The notes under the pieces were generated by a model. The model was given only the letters and a program-made list of their open reading frames with translations. It made no database searches and was not told where the DNA came from. From contig JADJPV010000006.1 of assembly GCA_016713085.1 (NCBI GenBank), forward strand, positions 248,001 to 312,000: 64,000 nucleotides of DNA. The letters run 5' to 3'. The DNA comes from Chitinophagaceae bacterium. Its GTDB lineage: Bacteria > Bacteroidota > Bacteroidia > Chitinophagales > Chitinophagaceae. Shown here piece after piece: positions 9,108 through 18,924 of the stretch (position 1 is its first letter; each line of letters opens with the position of its first letter). The translations under genes were made by a program, and so were the position numbers.

Positions 9108-10351
9108 CCAAGTCTTTCCTTATTGTCGAAGCCGGTACCAACATAAAAATCGCTGTTATAAAAAAGCATCAGCCCTGCAGTGGCAGTGGAGTCTTTATTA
9201 ATTTTCACACTAAACTCATAATTGTGTGCGCCTGCAATAAAAAGCAGTGGAGCAGATTCATGCGGTGTTTTGCCCTGCGCTTTTAATGTAAGAATACCAT
9301 TGTTAACCAAAAAACGACTTGTATCAAATTGCTTATAAAAACGCCAATCGAGCCCAATGCGAAATTTATTTAATTGAGCCAGGCGGTCAGCAGTTAAAGA
9401 AGATTTGATTGGTTTCAGCAAAGGCTTTTCTATTGTTGTACCTGTTGGTGCTTTTAGCCACCCATCACTTGTTACTTCTACCGGCTCAAGTAATGTTTGT
9501 CTGCCCAAACCATAAAATCCATTTTCATAGGCATGATATACGATCCACCATTTTCCATCGGGTGCATCAATTAATGAACCATGGCCTTTCGACCACCATC
9601 TTTCTGATTTGTTGTAGGTATGTATTAAAGGATTATCAGGAGCATTCTCCCATGGGCCATTAACAGATTTTGAACGGGCAACAACTACCATGTGAGATGT
9701 TGGCGGGCCGGCTGTTCCTCCCTGTGCACTCAACATATAATAGTAGCTGCCAATTTTTTTAAGCTTGGGTCCTTCCAATGCCTTGCCTTCTGTATCCCAC
9801 TCTTCGGGATATTTCCACCCTTCATATATTTTCTCTAAAGAACCAATTGTTGATAGACCGTCTGCTGAAAGTTTTATTCTATGTCCGCCACTTAAAAATA
9901 ACCATCGCTGTCCCGTTTCATCTGCAATATGACAAGGGTCAATCCAGCCAACTTTTAAATCAACAGGATTACTCCATGGCCCATAAGGACTGGAAGAGGT
10001 GACAACGAAATTTCCCTTGTTAGCTACGGTGAAGTATATGTAGAATTTATCCCCATATTTTAAAATATCGGGTGCCCAGCCAGAACCAAGATAAGAAGTA
10101 ACAGCAAAACTGATAGCTTCCCAATTAATTAAGTCAGTTGAATGAAAGACTGTTAATCCGGGCACATAATCAAAGGAAGAATGCACCATATAATAATCAT
10201 TCCCATCTCTCATCATACTTGGATCGGGATAATCACCAGCAAGTATGGGATTAAGAAAGGTATTATTGCTTACAGGTTTGCTTTGTGCAGTTGTATAAAC
10301 AGGCAAAAACACAAGCATCAACTTAAAGAAATATTTTACTGCTGACTTCAT
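9020..10351 (-). CDS. GH43 arabinofuranosidase/xylosidase, N-terminal catalytic part (frame-split)
   Basis: Signal peptide, then a five-bladed beta-propeller. GDYPDPSMM gives the general-base Asp (about residue 46), GWIDPCH the pKa-modulating Asp and LEGPKLKK (about 193) the acid Glu, so all three classical GH43 residues are present, unlike the three galactanase-like paralogues. The correct frame is lost at GGG 9096-9098; the last 25 or so residues of this ORF are out of frame. Restored length is about 509 aa. Likely substrates are alpha-arabinofuranosyl or beta-xylosyl side groups of pectin. It is preceded by another GH43 gene 20 bp upstream. Confidence 0.83.
   Translation of the reverse strand: MKSAVKYFFKLMLVFLPVYTTAQSKPVSNNTFLNPILAGDYPDPSMMRDGNDYYMVHSSFDYVPGLTVFHSTDLINWEAISFAVTSYLGSGWAPDILKYGDKFYIYFTVANKGNFVVTSSSPYGPWSNPVDLKVGWIDPCHIADETGQRWLFLSGGHRIKLSADGLSTIGSLEKIYEGWKYPEEWDTEGKALEGPKLKKIGSYYYMLSAQGGTAGPPTSHMVVVARSKSVNGPWENAPDNPLIHTYNKSERWWSKGHGSLIDAPDGKWWIVYHAYENGFYGLGRQTLLEPVEVTSDGWLKAPTGTTIEKPLLKPIKSSLTADRLAQLNKFRIGLDWRFYKQFDTSRFLVNNGILTLKAQGKTPHESAPLLFIAGAHNYEFSVKINKDSTATAGLMLFYNSDFYVGTGFDNKERLGWRKGAIKARAAQKPVRLTQSDGEKHNYG
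9040..9068. repeat. Intragenic 29-bp palindromic repeat, copy 1
   Basis: Arms CCCGTCCG and CGGACGGG flank an 11-nt centre. It differs from the copy at 15988-16016 at only 3 of 29 positions. It is read in frame as ARPVDPVGRG inside the GH43 C-terminal domain, where the family normally has a short loop. TTTT flanks it on both sides. Confidence 0.7.
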
Positions 10352-10371
10352 GATTTTAATTCTATTCTTCT

Positions 10372-11769
10372 CTATTCCGTAACAACTATTTTCTCAACTG
10401 AAACAACAGTCCCTTTACTCCCTGAAAGCCTTCCCGACTTTTCTTTCCACCACCATTTTTCACCTAATACTGTAACAGTAACTGTGTAAGTGTCTTTCTT
10501 CAACACAGGACTTAAAAACTTCAACAATACTGTTGGATATTTTGAATACAGATCGATTGATGAAGTAAGAACTGTTTTGCCTTTACTGTTACGAATGATA
10601 ATACCTGCGTAGCCGCCATTTGGTCTTGCAAGTCCATATATAGCAATCTGCTTCCCTTTTGCAGTAAAAGAAAATGAAGCATCTTTTTCATCTGAGCTTT
10701 TTACAGTTAATGTATCCTGTTTCCAATCTCCTGAATAAATTATTTGATTATCTGTTGCTTCAATTGTTTTTCCTTTTACAGTTGCTGTAGAAACAACACC
10801 TGTCTTTTGATCAATCTTCCATGCTTCTTTGAATTCAGGTAATGAAACAGTATAACCTGAAACAATTAACGGCTGCCAAACATAAGTTGCAGCAGATGCC
10901 TGTTTTGGAAACGACCAGCGGTCGCCCATGAACATGAAGGTTGTTTCTTTTGTTCCTTCAATGGGTAAAACAAATGTTGTCTGTGAGTTCCAGGTGAGTG
11001 TGCCTTGTGGTGCAAAGAATCCTCTTTTTGTCCAGGGACCTTTGAGTGAAGTTGCGGTAAAATAATAATTGTCGTTTCGCTCCCAACCTGTAAGATCAGA
11101 ACCTAAGAAATAATACAAACTGTCTTTATGAAACATTGCAGGAGATTCAAACCCACGTTCAAATGCTTTGTTTATTTGTTCACTGATGCTTTTGTAATCG
11201 TCATTCAGCTTATAAATATCACCACCATGCAGCAATACATAACCACTGCCGTCTTTATCCTGAAAAGTACCCATATCCCATTTCTTTATCGGCTTGCCAT
11301 TAAATAACAATGGCCCGTGAAAAGTATAAGGGCCTGTAATATTTTTTGCAGTTGCATAGCCCACAAACTGATCTACATAACCCAATGTATCTGCATGCAT
11401 GTACATGATGTATTCACCTGTTGAAGGACACTTCATTACTTTGCAACGTTCACCAACACGTTTTGGCCCCAGCTTACCGCTTTGCTGTTGAGGCAAGGCG
11501 ATGCGTTCAAATTTCCAGTTGTATAAATCAACAGATGAATAACAGTTGAAACCAGCAAATGCATTGCTTGTATCGTCGTGACGTTCCCCAAACAAATAAG
11601 ACTTAACATTCTCCTTTACAATATTTGAACCATGTGCACTTACTGAATTTCTCTTCTCATCAAACCAGGGAACGCCGGAGTAAATAGCATCATTCTTCTT
11701 TTGTGTAAACGCAGAAATACTGCTTGTGAGCAGAATAAAAAATAATATTGATTTGAAAACACTGCTCAT
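10372..11769 (-). CDS. GH43-type propeller glycosidase with C-terminal beta-sandwich (GH43_24/34-like)
   Basis: 465 aa with a signal peptide. The propeller (about 30-330) has VSAHGSNIVK...YLFGERHDD in place of the usual Asp-bearing first strand, WDMGTFQDKDGSGYVLLHGG as the central blade and FESPAMFHK as a candidate acid region. From about 340 to the end a separate domain (IIYSGDW..., SFSFTAKGKQIAIYG, SVEKIVVTE) resembles an F5/8-type or galactose-binding sandwich that would hold glycan. Its start overlaps the stop of the aldo-keto reductase by one base, so the two are translationally coupled. The substrate is probably a galactan or arabinogalactan branch; subfamily uncertain. Confidence 0.72.
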   Translation of the reverse strand: MSSVFKSILFFILLTSSISAFTQKKNDAIYSGVPWFDEKRNSVSAHGSNIVKENVKSYLFGERHDDTSNAFAGFNCYSSVDLYNWKFERIALPQQQSGKLGPKRVGERCKVMKCPSTGEYIMYMHADTLGYVDQFVGYATAKNITGPYTFHGPLLFNGKPIKKWDMGTFQDKDGSGYVLLHGGDIYKLNDDYKSISEQINKAFERGFESPAMFHKDSLYYFLGSDLTGWERNDNYYFTATSLKGPWTKRGFFAPQGTLTWNSQTTFVLPIEGTKETTFMFMGDRWSFPKQASAATYVWQPLIVSGYTVSLPEFKEAWKIDQKTGVVSTATVKGKTIEATDNQIIYSGDWKQDTLTVKSSDEKDASFSFTAKGKQIAIYGLARPNGGYAGIIIRNSKGKTVLTSSIDLYSKYPTVLLKFLSPVLKKDTYTVTVTVLGEKWWWKEKSGRLSGSKGTVVSVEKIVVTE

Positions 11770-12761
11770 TACCCGTTTAAAATTGTTTCAATCTTCGTTA
11801 ATTCTTCTGCTGTAAACTCCAGGTTTTTTAAACAGTCAACTGAATCAAGCAACTGAGCTGAACTGCTGGCACCGATCAATACAGAAGTTACACGTTCATC
11901 TTTTAATAACCAGGCCAATGCCATTTGCGCCAATGACTGATTGCGTTCTGTTGCAATTGCGTTCAGCGCTCTTACTTTCGTCAACACTTCTTCGGTGATC
12001 TGTTCCTGTTTCAGGAACACTCCTTTTGTTGCTCTTGAACCTTCAGGAATACCTTTGAGATATTTATTCGTTAACAGGCCCTGGGCCAATGGAGAAAAAG
12101 GAATACAACCAACCCCGTTTGCTTCAAGTACATTCAACAATCCATCTTTCTCCACCCATCTTTCAAACATGGAATATTTGGGTTGTTGAATTAAACAGGG
12201 CGTGCCCAATTGTTTTAATATTTCAAATGCTTTTGCTGCTTCTGCACTTTTATAATTTGAGATTCCAACATATAATGCTTTTCCCTGGCGAACAATTAAA
12301 TCTAATGCTGCCATCGTTTCTTCCAACGGTGTATTTGGGTCGGGACGATGATGATAAAATATATCAACATAATCCAGCTGCATACGTTTTAAACTCTGGT
12401 TCAAACTTGCAACCAGGTTTTTCTTACTTCCCCATTCGCCATAAGGCCCGGGCCACATATAATAACCTGCTTTGGTAGAGATGATCAATTCATCACGGTA
12501 AGCAGCAAAATCTTCTTTTAAAATTTTTCCGAAATTGATTTCAGCACTGCCGGGCGACGGGCCATAATTATTAGCAAGATCAAAATGTGTAATGCCGCAA
12601 TCAAATGCTGTGTGTAAGGTTTTACGATATACTGCTTCATCATCCACATCGCCGAAGTTGTGCCATAAACCTAATGAAAGTGCAGATAACTGAATACCAC
12701 TTTTTCCGCAGCGGCGGTATTGCATTTGCTGATAACGTTGTTCGTTTGCTGAGTATGCCAT
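11769..12761 (-). CDS. Aldo/keto reductase, YghZ / L-glyceraldehyde-3-phosphate reductase-like
   Basis: 330 aa, no signal peptide: a cytoplasmic NADPH-dependent reductase inside an otherwise exported enzyme operon. The AKR tetrad is visible as FDLANNYG (Asp, Tyr), STKAGYY (Lys) and FYHHRPD (His). GPSPGSAEINFG, AQGLLTNKYL and VLIGASSSAQL are hallmarks of the AKR14/YghZ group with a coenzyme-binding C-terminus. It might reduce L-lactaldehyde or another aldehyde from rhamnose or uronate catabolism; this is inference from context. Its stop overlaps the start of the following GH43 gene (TAATG). Confidence 0.85.
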   Translation of the reverse strand: MAYSANEQRYQQMQYRRCGKSGIQLSALSLGLWHNFGDVDDEAVYRKTLHTAFDCGITHFDLANNYGPSPGSAEINFGKILKEDFAAYRDELIISTKAGYYMWPGPYGEWGSKKNLVASLNQSLKRMQLDYVDIFYHHRPDPNTPLEETMAALDLIVRQGKALYVGISNYKSAEAAKAFEILKQLGTPCLIQQPKYSMFERWVEKDGLLNVLEANGVGCIPFSPLAQGLLTNKYLKGIPEGSRATKGVFLKQEQITEEVLTKVRALNAIATERNQSLAQMALAWLLKDERVTSVLIGASSSAQLLDSVDCLKNLEFTAEELTKIETILNG

Positions 12762-12838
12762 TTCTATAAGATTATTTCAGCGTGAAAGTTAAGGCATCAT
12801 CTAATCTGTTGCTGATCTGTTTCTGCACAGTTGTGCAC

Positions 12839-14131
12839 TTACTTTGCATCTGTCTTTTTAGTGAGATCAAACGGCAAACCGTTCACTGTTACTTTTTCGA
12901 ATTTTATCCCGGTATAGTTTGTTTTTAGCGTAGCAGCTTCTGCAGTTGCCTTTATATTGCTGAACAGAATATTGGAAACAGTATCAGCCGGGTTACCTTC
13001 CATTGTGCCAATCGTTTTGCATTCCACATTGATATTGGAGAAGCTGATGTTGCGAACGATTGCAAATGGTTTTTCTTTACTGCCACCCATATCATAAAAC
13101 TGTGTCCATGGTGCCATGCTGATAATGGTTCCGCATTTACCGGTGATATTTTCAATGCGTACGTTTTCATAAACCTGGTAGGTATCAGGTCGCATTTTCA
13201 AACGCAGGATCGATGTGTTGTGTTCCATCTTACAATTACGCATGGTAATGTTACGGGCATGTATACTTTCGCTGCCAAATGTTAAGGTACCATGCGATTC
13301 GCCAAACACACAGTCTTCAATTAAGATATCTTCCACTATACCATTCTCTCCCCGCAAATGTGCATCAGGGCCCTTGCCTCCTTTAATGCAAACAGCATCA
13401 TCATTCACAGAGATATAACATTTCCGGATCGTTACTTTTTTACAAACATCAATATCAATACCATCAGTACTTGGAGCCTTTACCGGTTTAAACGGCGAAC
13501 GGATATCACAGTTTTCAATCAGCACATTCGTACACTGATATAAATGTGTTGTCCAGAAACCGGAGTTATGCAGCTTTACGTTTTGAATGGTTACGTTGTT
13601 ACAACCCCAGATAAACAGCAAACGTGGACGATGTACTTCGAGATTGGTGGCAGAACGACCAACTTTTTTTACTGAGTCACGGTAAAACCAAAAATATTCC
13701 CAGTAACGAAGTCCGTTACCATCAATCGTACCCGTTCCTGTTATTTTGAAACTATCTACATGGTAGACATTGATGAGTGCTGCGTAATAATAGATGCTTC
13801 TGCCTTCCATGCGTGAAGGGATCAATGGATAATTATCAATATTATCCGAACCTTTCAGCTTTGCACCTTCCTGCAACAATAATTTTGTTTTTGGTTTGAA
13901 GAACAATGCACCGGTGAGATAAACGCCTTTGGGAATAACAATTGTGCCGCCGCCATTTGCTTCGGCTTTGTCAATTACGTTTTGAATGGCAACGGTGTTG
14001 AGCTTTGTACTGTCTGCACTCACTCCATGATCAGTGATAACATAGTTCTGCGATGCTGCTCTTAAAACAACAGTAACGAAACATAGAAACAACAATAGTT
14101 TTTTCATATTCAAACTTTTTCTCAATATCAT
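12839..14131 (-). CDS. Polygalacturonase-like glycoside hydrolase GH28
   Basis: 430 aa right-handed parallel beta-helix. Met9 (14107) starts a clean signal peptide (MKKLLLFLCFVTVVL) and is the more likely initiation site. GH28 catalytic motifs are all present in order: STDGIDID (NTD equivalent, about 224), NDDAVCIKGG (about 243), SHGTLTFGSE (GHG equivalent, about 279) and RLKMRP (RxK, about 310). It hydrolyses alpha-1,4-galacturonan or galacturonosyl-rhamnose linkages in the pectin backbone. It is the only backbone-cutting hydrolase recognised in the window. Neighbours are GH78-like (26 bp upstream) and the reductase (77 bp downstream). Confidence 0.9.
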   Translation of the reverse strand: MILRKSLNMKKLLLFLCFVTVVLRAASQNYVITDHGVSADSTKLNTVAIQNVIDKAEANGGGTIVIPKGVYLTGALFFKPKTKLLLQEGAKLKGSDNIDNYPLIPSRMEGRSIYYYAALINVYHVDSFKITGTGTIDGNGLRYWEYFWFYRDSVKKVGRSATNLEVHRPRLLFIWGCNNVTIQNVKLHNSGFWTTHLYQCTNVLIENCDIRSPFKPVKAPSTDGIDIDVCKKVTIRKCYISVNDDAVCIKGGKGPDAHLRGENGIVEDILIEDCVFGESHGTLTFGSESIHARNITMRNCKMEHNTSILRLKMRPDTYQVYENVRIENITGKCGTIISMAPWTQFYDMGGSKEKPFAIVRNISFSNINVECKTIGTMEGNPADTVSNILFSNIKATAEAATLKTNYTGIKFEKVTVNGLPFDLTKKTDAK

Positions 14132-14157
14132 TTGAGATGATGAATTCTTTTTTTTGA

Positions 14158-15936
14158 TTACTTCACTATCACCACTCCCCTGGGTGCTTTAATTACGCTG
14201 CTTACTTTTCCATCAGCTGCTTTTGTATGTTTTACATAAAGTACACCCATAGGAGTGGGAAAAGTGCCTTCAGCGAAATGCAGATCGCCAAGCTGTGGTG
14301 ATATCTTTATCTTTTTGCAACCGGGTTCAAGTACCTGTATGCCCAATACATGTTCCGACAACCATGCTGTTGGGCCTGCTGACCAACCATGACACAGGCT
14401 TCTTCTTACACCGATGTAACAATAATCGCCGGTACTCCAGTGATAATCTTTTTTTCCAGAAGGAACAACATCATCTATCGGCGCTGAGCCTTCTGCTTCT
14501 TTCAGATCAAACTCTTCCCAAAATGTAGTTGCACCCATATCAAGCATACCGCCCCAGAAGCTGCGTATATTATTTAATGCCCCTTTGTAATCACCTGCCT
14601 TAGCCTGTGCCTGCAACATATAATATCCAAAAAATGCTGAAAAATTTTCAGCGCCTCCCACTGCTATAACATCTTTGTTTGTCTTTACCGCATCTGTTAT
14701 ACCAGCCAATGTAAGCAACGAAGCCGCTTCTTTTGAACCGGCAGGGTCAGGAGCATACTTGCGCATCTTAGCTGCAATGCCCAGGTATTCTTTTGCCTTT
14801 GTCTCTTCGCCCAGTACTTTACACAATGCTGCTCCTTTTTCAAATGCGATTACCATCATACCCTGCAAACCTGCATGCACTGCTTCCTTGTTACGGGATG
14901 ATGGCCAGTTGAGAAAACGGAAGCCGATATTTTGCAACTGCTCAGATCCTTTTTCATCTACATATTTTGCAAACAATTCCAGTAGCGGAAGCAGGTAGCT
15001 TTTTTGTTCCTGGAGGTAACTCAGTTTACCATGATATTGGTACCAGTCGTGCTGCATAATGATCCACCATAAAGAATAGGATGGAATACCATTCATGAAT
15101 TTTGGAAGTGCTGTGTTGTCACGCAAAAAGTCCAGGCTTTTGGGCAACACTTCCTGGTAGCCAAATACGGTGTTGATGACCATTAATTCAGGATGCATAT
15201 CGCCTGCCCATACCATACGATCACGTTTAATACCATCGTACAAATATTCCTGCATATTCAGATGAACCGTATAGGCTCCTGTTTCCCATATTTTATTAAG
15301 ACGATCATCATTGCATTTAAAAGAACCGAGGTAAGGTATATCACGAAATACAGCAATGGCCCTTACTTCCTTTAATACTACAAATGCATCTTTATCAAGC
15401 AGATCAATACGAACAAAACGAAAACCACTGTTGCCCACTTCAGTAGTACCATAACCTGGTAACGTCAATTCAAAATCACGCATAGCATGATGGTTGGTGG
15501 CACCGCCATCCTTACCACTTGTACCATCACCGGTAACAGTGCTGAAGGTTTCACTTACAGATTCGCCAAACCGGATACGGATCTTACGGGTAACACGGTT
15601 ACTTTGTGAAGTGGTGATTTGCAAACCACCCATGATCTCTTTACCAAAATCGAGTATTATACTGGCTGTATCATTTCCTTTATTGGTAAGCCTGCAAACA
15701 GGTTGTGAACCAAAAAAAGCCTGGCCAGTTCCTTTCTGCAACAGCACTTCTGATCTTTGTACTAACGAATCATTTGACTTCCACACAATTCTTTGCGGCG
15801 AAAGCAGGACACGTTTCATAGGATCAACAGATGCACCTGCAATTATTTCTTTTGAAAAGGCTGGCGGATATTGTGTAAATCCTTTGTTGCAAAGAAAGCA
15901 AAGGAAAAATGCGGCCGTAATAAATACCTTTTTCAT
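14158..15936 (-). CDS. GH78-like alpha-L-rhamnosidase (six-hairpin glycosidase)
   Basis: 592 aa with a signal peptide. It is shorter than a full GH78 protein: one N-terminal beta-sandwich (about 40-200) followed by an (alpha/alpha)6 barrel and a short C-terminal beta-domain. YDGIKRDRMVWAGDMHPE matches the RDERxxWxGD acid motif and ATTFWEEFD matches the second catalytic Glu motif. It probably removes rhamnose, but uronidase-type activity in related six-hairpin proteins is possible. It lies 5 bp from the upstream GH43-like gene and 26 bp from GH28, so it is clearly in the operon. Confidence 0.8.
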   Translation of the reverse strand: MKKVFITAAFFLCFLCNKGFTQYPPAFSKEIIAGASVDPMKRVLLSPQRIVWKSNDSLVQRSEVLLQKGTGQAFFGSQPVCRLTNKGNDTASIILDFGKEIMGGLQITTSQSNRVTRKIRIRFGESVSETFSTVTGDGTSGKDGGATNHHAMRDFELTLPGYGTTEVGNSGFRFVRIDLLDKDAFVVLKEVRAIAVFRDIPYLGSFKCNDDRLNKIWETGAYTVHLNMQEYLYDGIKRDRMVWAGDMHPELMVINTVFGYQEVLPKSLDFLRDNTALPKFMNGIPSYSLWWIIMQHDWYQYHGKLSYLQEQKSYLLPLLELFAKYVDEKGSEQLQNIGFRFLNWPSSRNKEAVHAGLQGMMVIAFEKGAALCKVLGEETKAKEYLGIAAKMRKYAPDPAGSKEAASLLTLAGITDAVKTNKDVIAVGGAENFSAFFGYYMLQAQAKAGDYKGALNNIRSFWGGMLDMGATTFWEEFDLKEAEGSAPIDDVVPSGKKDYHWSTGDYCYIGVRRSLCHGWSAGPTAWLSEHVLGIQVLEPGCKKIKISPQLGDLHFAEGTFPTPMGVLYVKHTKAADGKVSSVIKAPRGVVIVK

Positions 15937-15941
15937 TATTA

Positions 15942-16964
15942 TTATAATTTAAAAATGAGAGGCTCATCCCTGTCACAAACAATTTCTCCCCGTCCGACCG
16001 GGTCATCCGGGCGGGCGTTTATATATTTTAATTCTGCTACCTGTATCACACTTCGTTTATCATCGAAGGAACCTCTTGCTGCAGGATTTGCTTTACTTCT
16101 TCCGGGATGGGTAAAGTAATACACAAAAGCACGACCATTACTTACTACTACATCACAGTGTCCGCCAATTGCCTGGTCGTCTTTTCCTTTGCCCGGTTCT
16201 TCCAATATTCGTTTGGGTTGTTTCTTCCATGTCAACAAATCATCAGAAGAATACACTTCCATTCCTTTCCATGCATCAACGATCATAAAATATTTTCCCT
16301 GCCAGAAAAATGTTTTCGGCCCTTCACCTCTTGCTGCAATGGCTTTTCCTTTATCTACCCAGTTGTATAAGTCTTTGCTGTCGGCATAATAAATACTCTT
16401 GCCATCTTTTTCATTATTGTACCACATGCGGAAAGTAGTATCGTTGATCTTATACACAGATGCATCAATTACCTTCTCGTTACTAAGTTTTAGTGTGGAA
16501 TGATAGTTCCAGTTCTTTAAATCTTTACTCGTCAAATGCACAATAACTCTTGGATGATTCCAGTCTTTGAATGTTCCGGGTACGTAAGTGAGATACATGT
16601 GGTAGGTTCCCTTGTGCTCAATCACATCAGGCGCCCAATGTGTGTAGCCAGCATCAGGGCGATAATTAATATTGGCTGTATCAACGTACTTCCAGTTGAT
16701 GCCGTCTTTACTTTCTGCAATACCGATTCTTGTTCCATGCACCCACTGTACAGTTGAATCCTGTATTGATGCTCTGCGGTTGGTGTACAACATCCACCAT
16801 TTCTTTACCTGTTTGTTATAAATGATTACAGGATCTGCTGCACCATGATAAACAGGATCGTCGAATAATGGCTTTGGCACAGCAGACTTCTGTGCAACAG
16901 CTGCATTCACTAAAATTGAAAGAATAAGTATGATTGCTGTTTTCTTCATTTTATTCAAACACAA
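15942..16964 (-). CDS. Five-bladed beta-propeller glycosidase, GH43/GH117-like
   Basis: 340 aa; a signal peptide begins at MKKTAIILILS (Met6). GAADPVIIYNKQVKKWWMLY is a GH43-type first blade with Asp, THWAPDVIEHKGTYHMYLTY the second, KVIDASVYK a central Asp and RGEGPKTFFW a candidate acid Glu. GGHCDVVVSNGRAFVYYFTH is a His-containing final blade that would close the active site. Subfamily and substrate not recognised; context suggests a pectin side-chain sugar. Near the C-terminus, NARPDDPVGRGE is coded by an inserted palindromic repeat (15988-16016). The start overlaps the GH97 stop by 14 bp. Confidence 0.68.
   Translation of the reverse strand: MCLNKMKKTAIILILSILVNAAVAQKSAVPKPLFDDPVYHGAADPVIIYNKQVKKWWMLYTNRRASIQDSTVQWVHGTRIGIAESKDGINWKYVDTANINYRPDAGYTHWAPDVIEHKGTYHMYLTYVPGTFKDWNHPRVIVHLTSKDLKNWNYHSTLKLSNEKVIDASVYKINDTTFRMWYNNEKDGKSIYYADSKDLYNWVDKGKAIAARGEGPKTFFWQGKYFMIVDAWKGMEVYSSDDLLTWKKQPKRILEEPGKGKDDQAIGGHCDVVVSNGRAFVYYFTHPGRSKANPAARGSFDDKRSVIQVAELKYINARPDDPVGRGEIVCDRDEPLIFKL
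15988..16016. repeat. Intragenic 29-bp palindromic repeat, copy 2
   Basis: Same sequence family as 9040-9068 (26 of 29 identical). Arms CCCGTCCG and CGGGCGGG pair with one G-T type mismatch. It is read in frame and in the same orientation as copy 1, coding ARPDDPVGRG inside a different glycosidase. Confidence 0.7.
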
Positions 16965-18891
16965 TCACAAATCCATCATTCGGATTTACGCTGATTGCTT
17001 TTCTTTCACCCTGCTTTACAGGATAATTTTCTGTAACAGTTTCACCCCTTTCATTTGTACGAAAGATTGTTCCTGTTTTACCTGCAGCAATCCTTGAGAC
17101 ATCAACTGGTATTTGCTTTTGCACAGTGTCTCCATTAATCGCTGCCACATACCATTTCTTTCCTGCTCTTCTTGCCACTGCATAAAATTTACCGGGATAA
17201 CCATCAATGAATTTTACTTCATCCCATGCTACCGGTACTGTTTGCATATATTCTTTAACAGCAGCAGGCATCTTCGCCATCCCATCAGGCCCTTCTACAT
17301 AGTGCTGAATGCCAGATAAAAAAATAACTGAAGTTGCCAGTTCAAATGCACTGCTTGTTTTCCTGTTGATGCGGGGAATTTTATACAGACTTACAGGAGT
17401 GAAATCCATTGGATCAAACGCATTGCGTGCAAAGGCGCTCATCACCATATGCGGCGCTGCAAGATCTGCATCTTTCTGACCGAAGGTGATCATTTCATAA
17501 CCATACACTGCTTCGGTAGTCATTAAGTTGGGATAGGTTCTCTGCCAGCCTCTTGGCAATGTGGCTCCATGAAAATTTACCAGTAAGTGATAGGTTGCAG
17601 CATCTTCTAAAATATCCTGGTAGTAATTGATCATTGACTGACCATCGCCTGCAAAGAAATCTGTTTTAATTCCTTTGATACCCATTTTCTGCAGCACTGC
17701 AAATTCTTTGATCCTGCTTTCATGTGTCAGCATTTTATCTTTTGGAGTATACTTCACGGTATTCCACGCTCCTGCTGAATTATACCACAACAGCAATCCT
17801 ACTTTTTTTGTTGTTGCATAATCTGCCAGTTCTTTTATTTTATCATAACCGATCTTCCTGTCCCAGTCAGCATCAATCAAACAATACTCCCAGTGCATGT
17901 CGGCTGCATAATCAATGTATTTTTTCTGTTCAGCATACACGATATAATCATCCTTGCTCATGATCCAGCTCCAGGATGCTCTTCCGGGTTTAATAAATTC
18001 AGCATCGATTCTTTTCGCAGGAAAAGCAAGATCAGTTCCCAATGTAGATTCTGCAATTGTTTTTAAACTTCCAATTGCAATAATGCGCCAGGGCATTTGC
18101 CAAGGCAGGGTTGATTGAGGAAACAAAGCACCATTGGTAAACTTTTCTGCTTCCTGAGGAAAATTAATTTTGTATTCGTTGTTTTCTGAAAACTGCTGTA
18201 AGGCAGTACCACAATAGGTTCTTCCCAATGCAGCTTCCGTAATCAGCATCCATGTATTTTTATAATGAAACATGGCCGGATAGATCCACCCGTTTTTTCC
18301 GGGTGCAGGTGTTCCTGTTTTAATATCCATCATGTAATGGGCTTCATAAGATGGATTGCTGTGCTCCCATCCGCTTTGCGCTTCTGTCTTAGGCTGCAAC
18401 CATGCTTTTGTTCCTTCATAAAAATGAAAACTGGTGGCTTCCTGTTTTATTTTTTTGATATCGGTTGATGTTTCAGTAAACTCATATCGAAACGCAACAC
18501 CATCATTTGACACCTGGAACACAATATTCATTTTATTGCCTTCCTTATTTTTTACAGTAATTACTTTTCTGTTGGCAGAATAATTAATGGAAGATTTTTT
18601 CGCAGTAAGAATTCTGTAGTTGTCTTTAATGAGCAGTTGATCCGAAACAGTTACCCATTGCATAGCCATTGAAAAATCTGCATCTTCTCTCACAATACCC
18701 AACGAGGAGTTTTGCAGAACAGCTACATTGAGATACCTGATATTATAAACCAGCTGCTGATCTTTATTCAGCAATACTTCTGCTGCAATTTTATTATCCG
18801 GACTTTTAATGATGGTACTTTTTTGAGCAATACTGCTGTTAAGCATTGATACACTGCAAATCACTGTCAAAAGAAAATTCAAGTTCTTCAT
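16951..18891 (-). CDS. Glycoside hydrolase GH97, retaining alpha-galactosidase type
   Basis: 646 aa with a signal peptide ending near SSIAQ. N-terminal beta-super-sandwich (about 25-285), a TIM barrel (about 290-550) and a C-terminal beta-domain. GIKGIKTDFFAGDGQ places an Asp (about 410) at the nucleophile position used by retaining GH97 alpha-galactosidases, whereas inverting SusB-type enzymes lack it; LMTTEAVYG (about 458) holds the acid/base Glu. It would release alpha-galactose from side chains. Enzymes of this family need Ca2+. It starts 33 bp after the PL22 gene and overlaps the next gene by 14 bp. Confidence 0.9.
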   Translation of the reverse strand: MKNLNFLLTVICSVSMLNSSIAQKSTIIKSPDNKIAAEVLLNKDQQLVYNIRYLNVAVLQNSSLGIVREDADFSMAMQWVTVSDQLLIKDNYRILTAKKSSINYSANRKVITVKNKEGNKMNIVFQVSNDGVAFRYEFTETSTDIKKIKQEATSFHFYEGTKAWLQPKTEAQSGWEHSNPSYEAHYMMDIKTGTPAPGKNGWIYPAMFHYKNTWMLITEAALGRTYCGTALQQFSENNEYKINFPQEAEKFTNGALFPQSTLPWQMPWRIIAIGSLKTIAESTLGTDLAFPAKRIDAEFIKPGRASWSWIMSKDDYIVYAEQKKYIDYAADMHWEYCLIDADWDRKIGYDKIKELADYATTKKVGLLLWYNSAGAWNTVKYTPKDKMLTHESRIKEFAVLQKMGIKGIKTDFFAGDGQSMINYYQDILEDAATYHLLVNFHGATLPRGWQRTYPNLMTTEAVYGYEMITFGQKDADLAAPHMVMSAFARNAFDPMDFTPVSLYKIPRINRKTSSAFELATSVIFLSGIQHYVEGPDGMAKMPAAVKEYMQTVPVAWDEVKFIDGYPGKFYAVARRAGKKWYVAAINGDTVQKQIPVDVSRIAAGKTGTIFRTNERGETVTENYPVKQGERKAISVNPNDGFVIVFE

Positions 18892-18924
18892 TGTTGTATC
18901 TCTTAAAATTTATAATCGTTCCGT

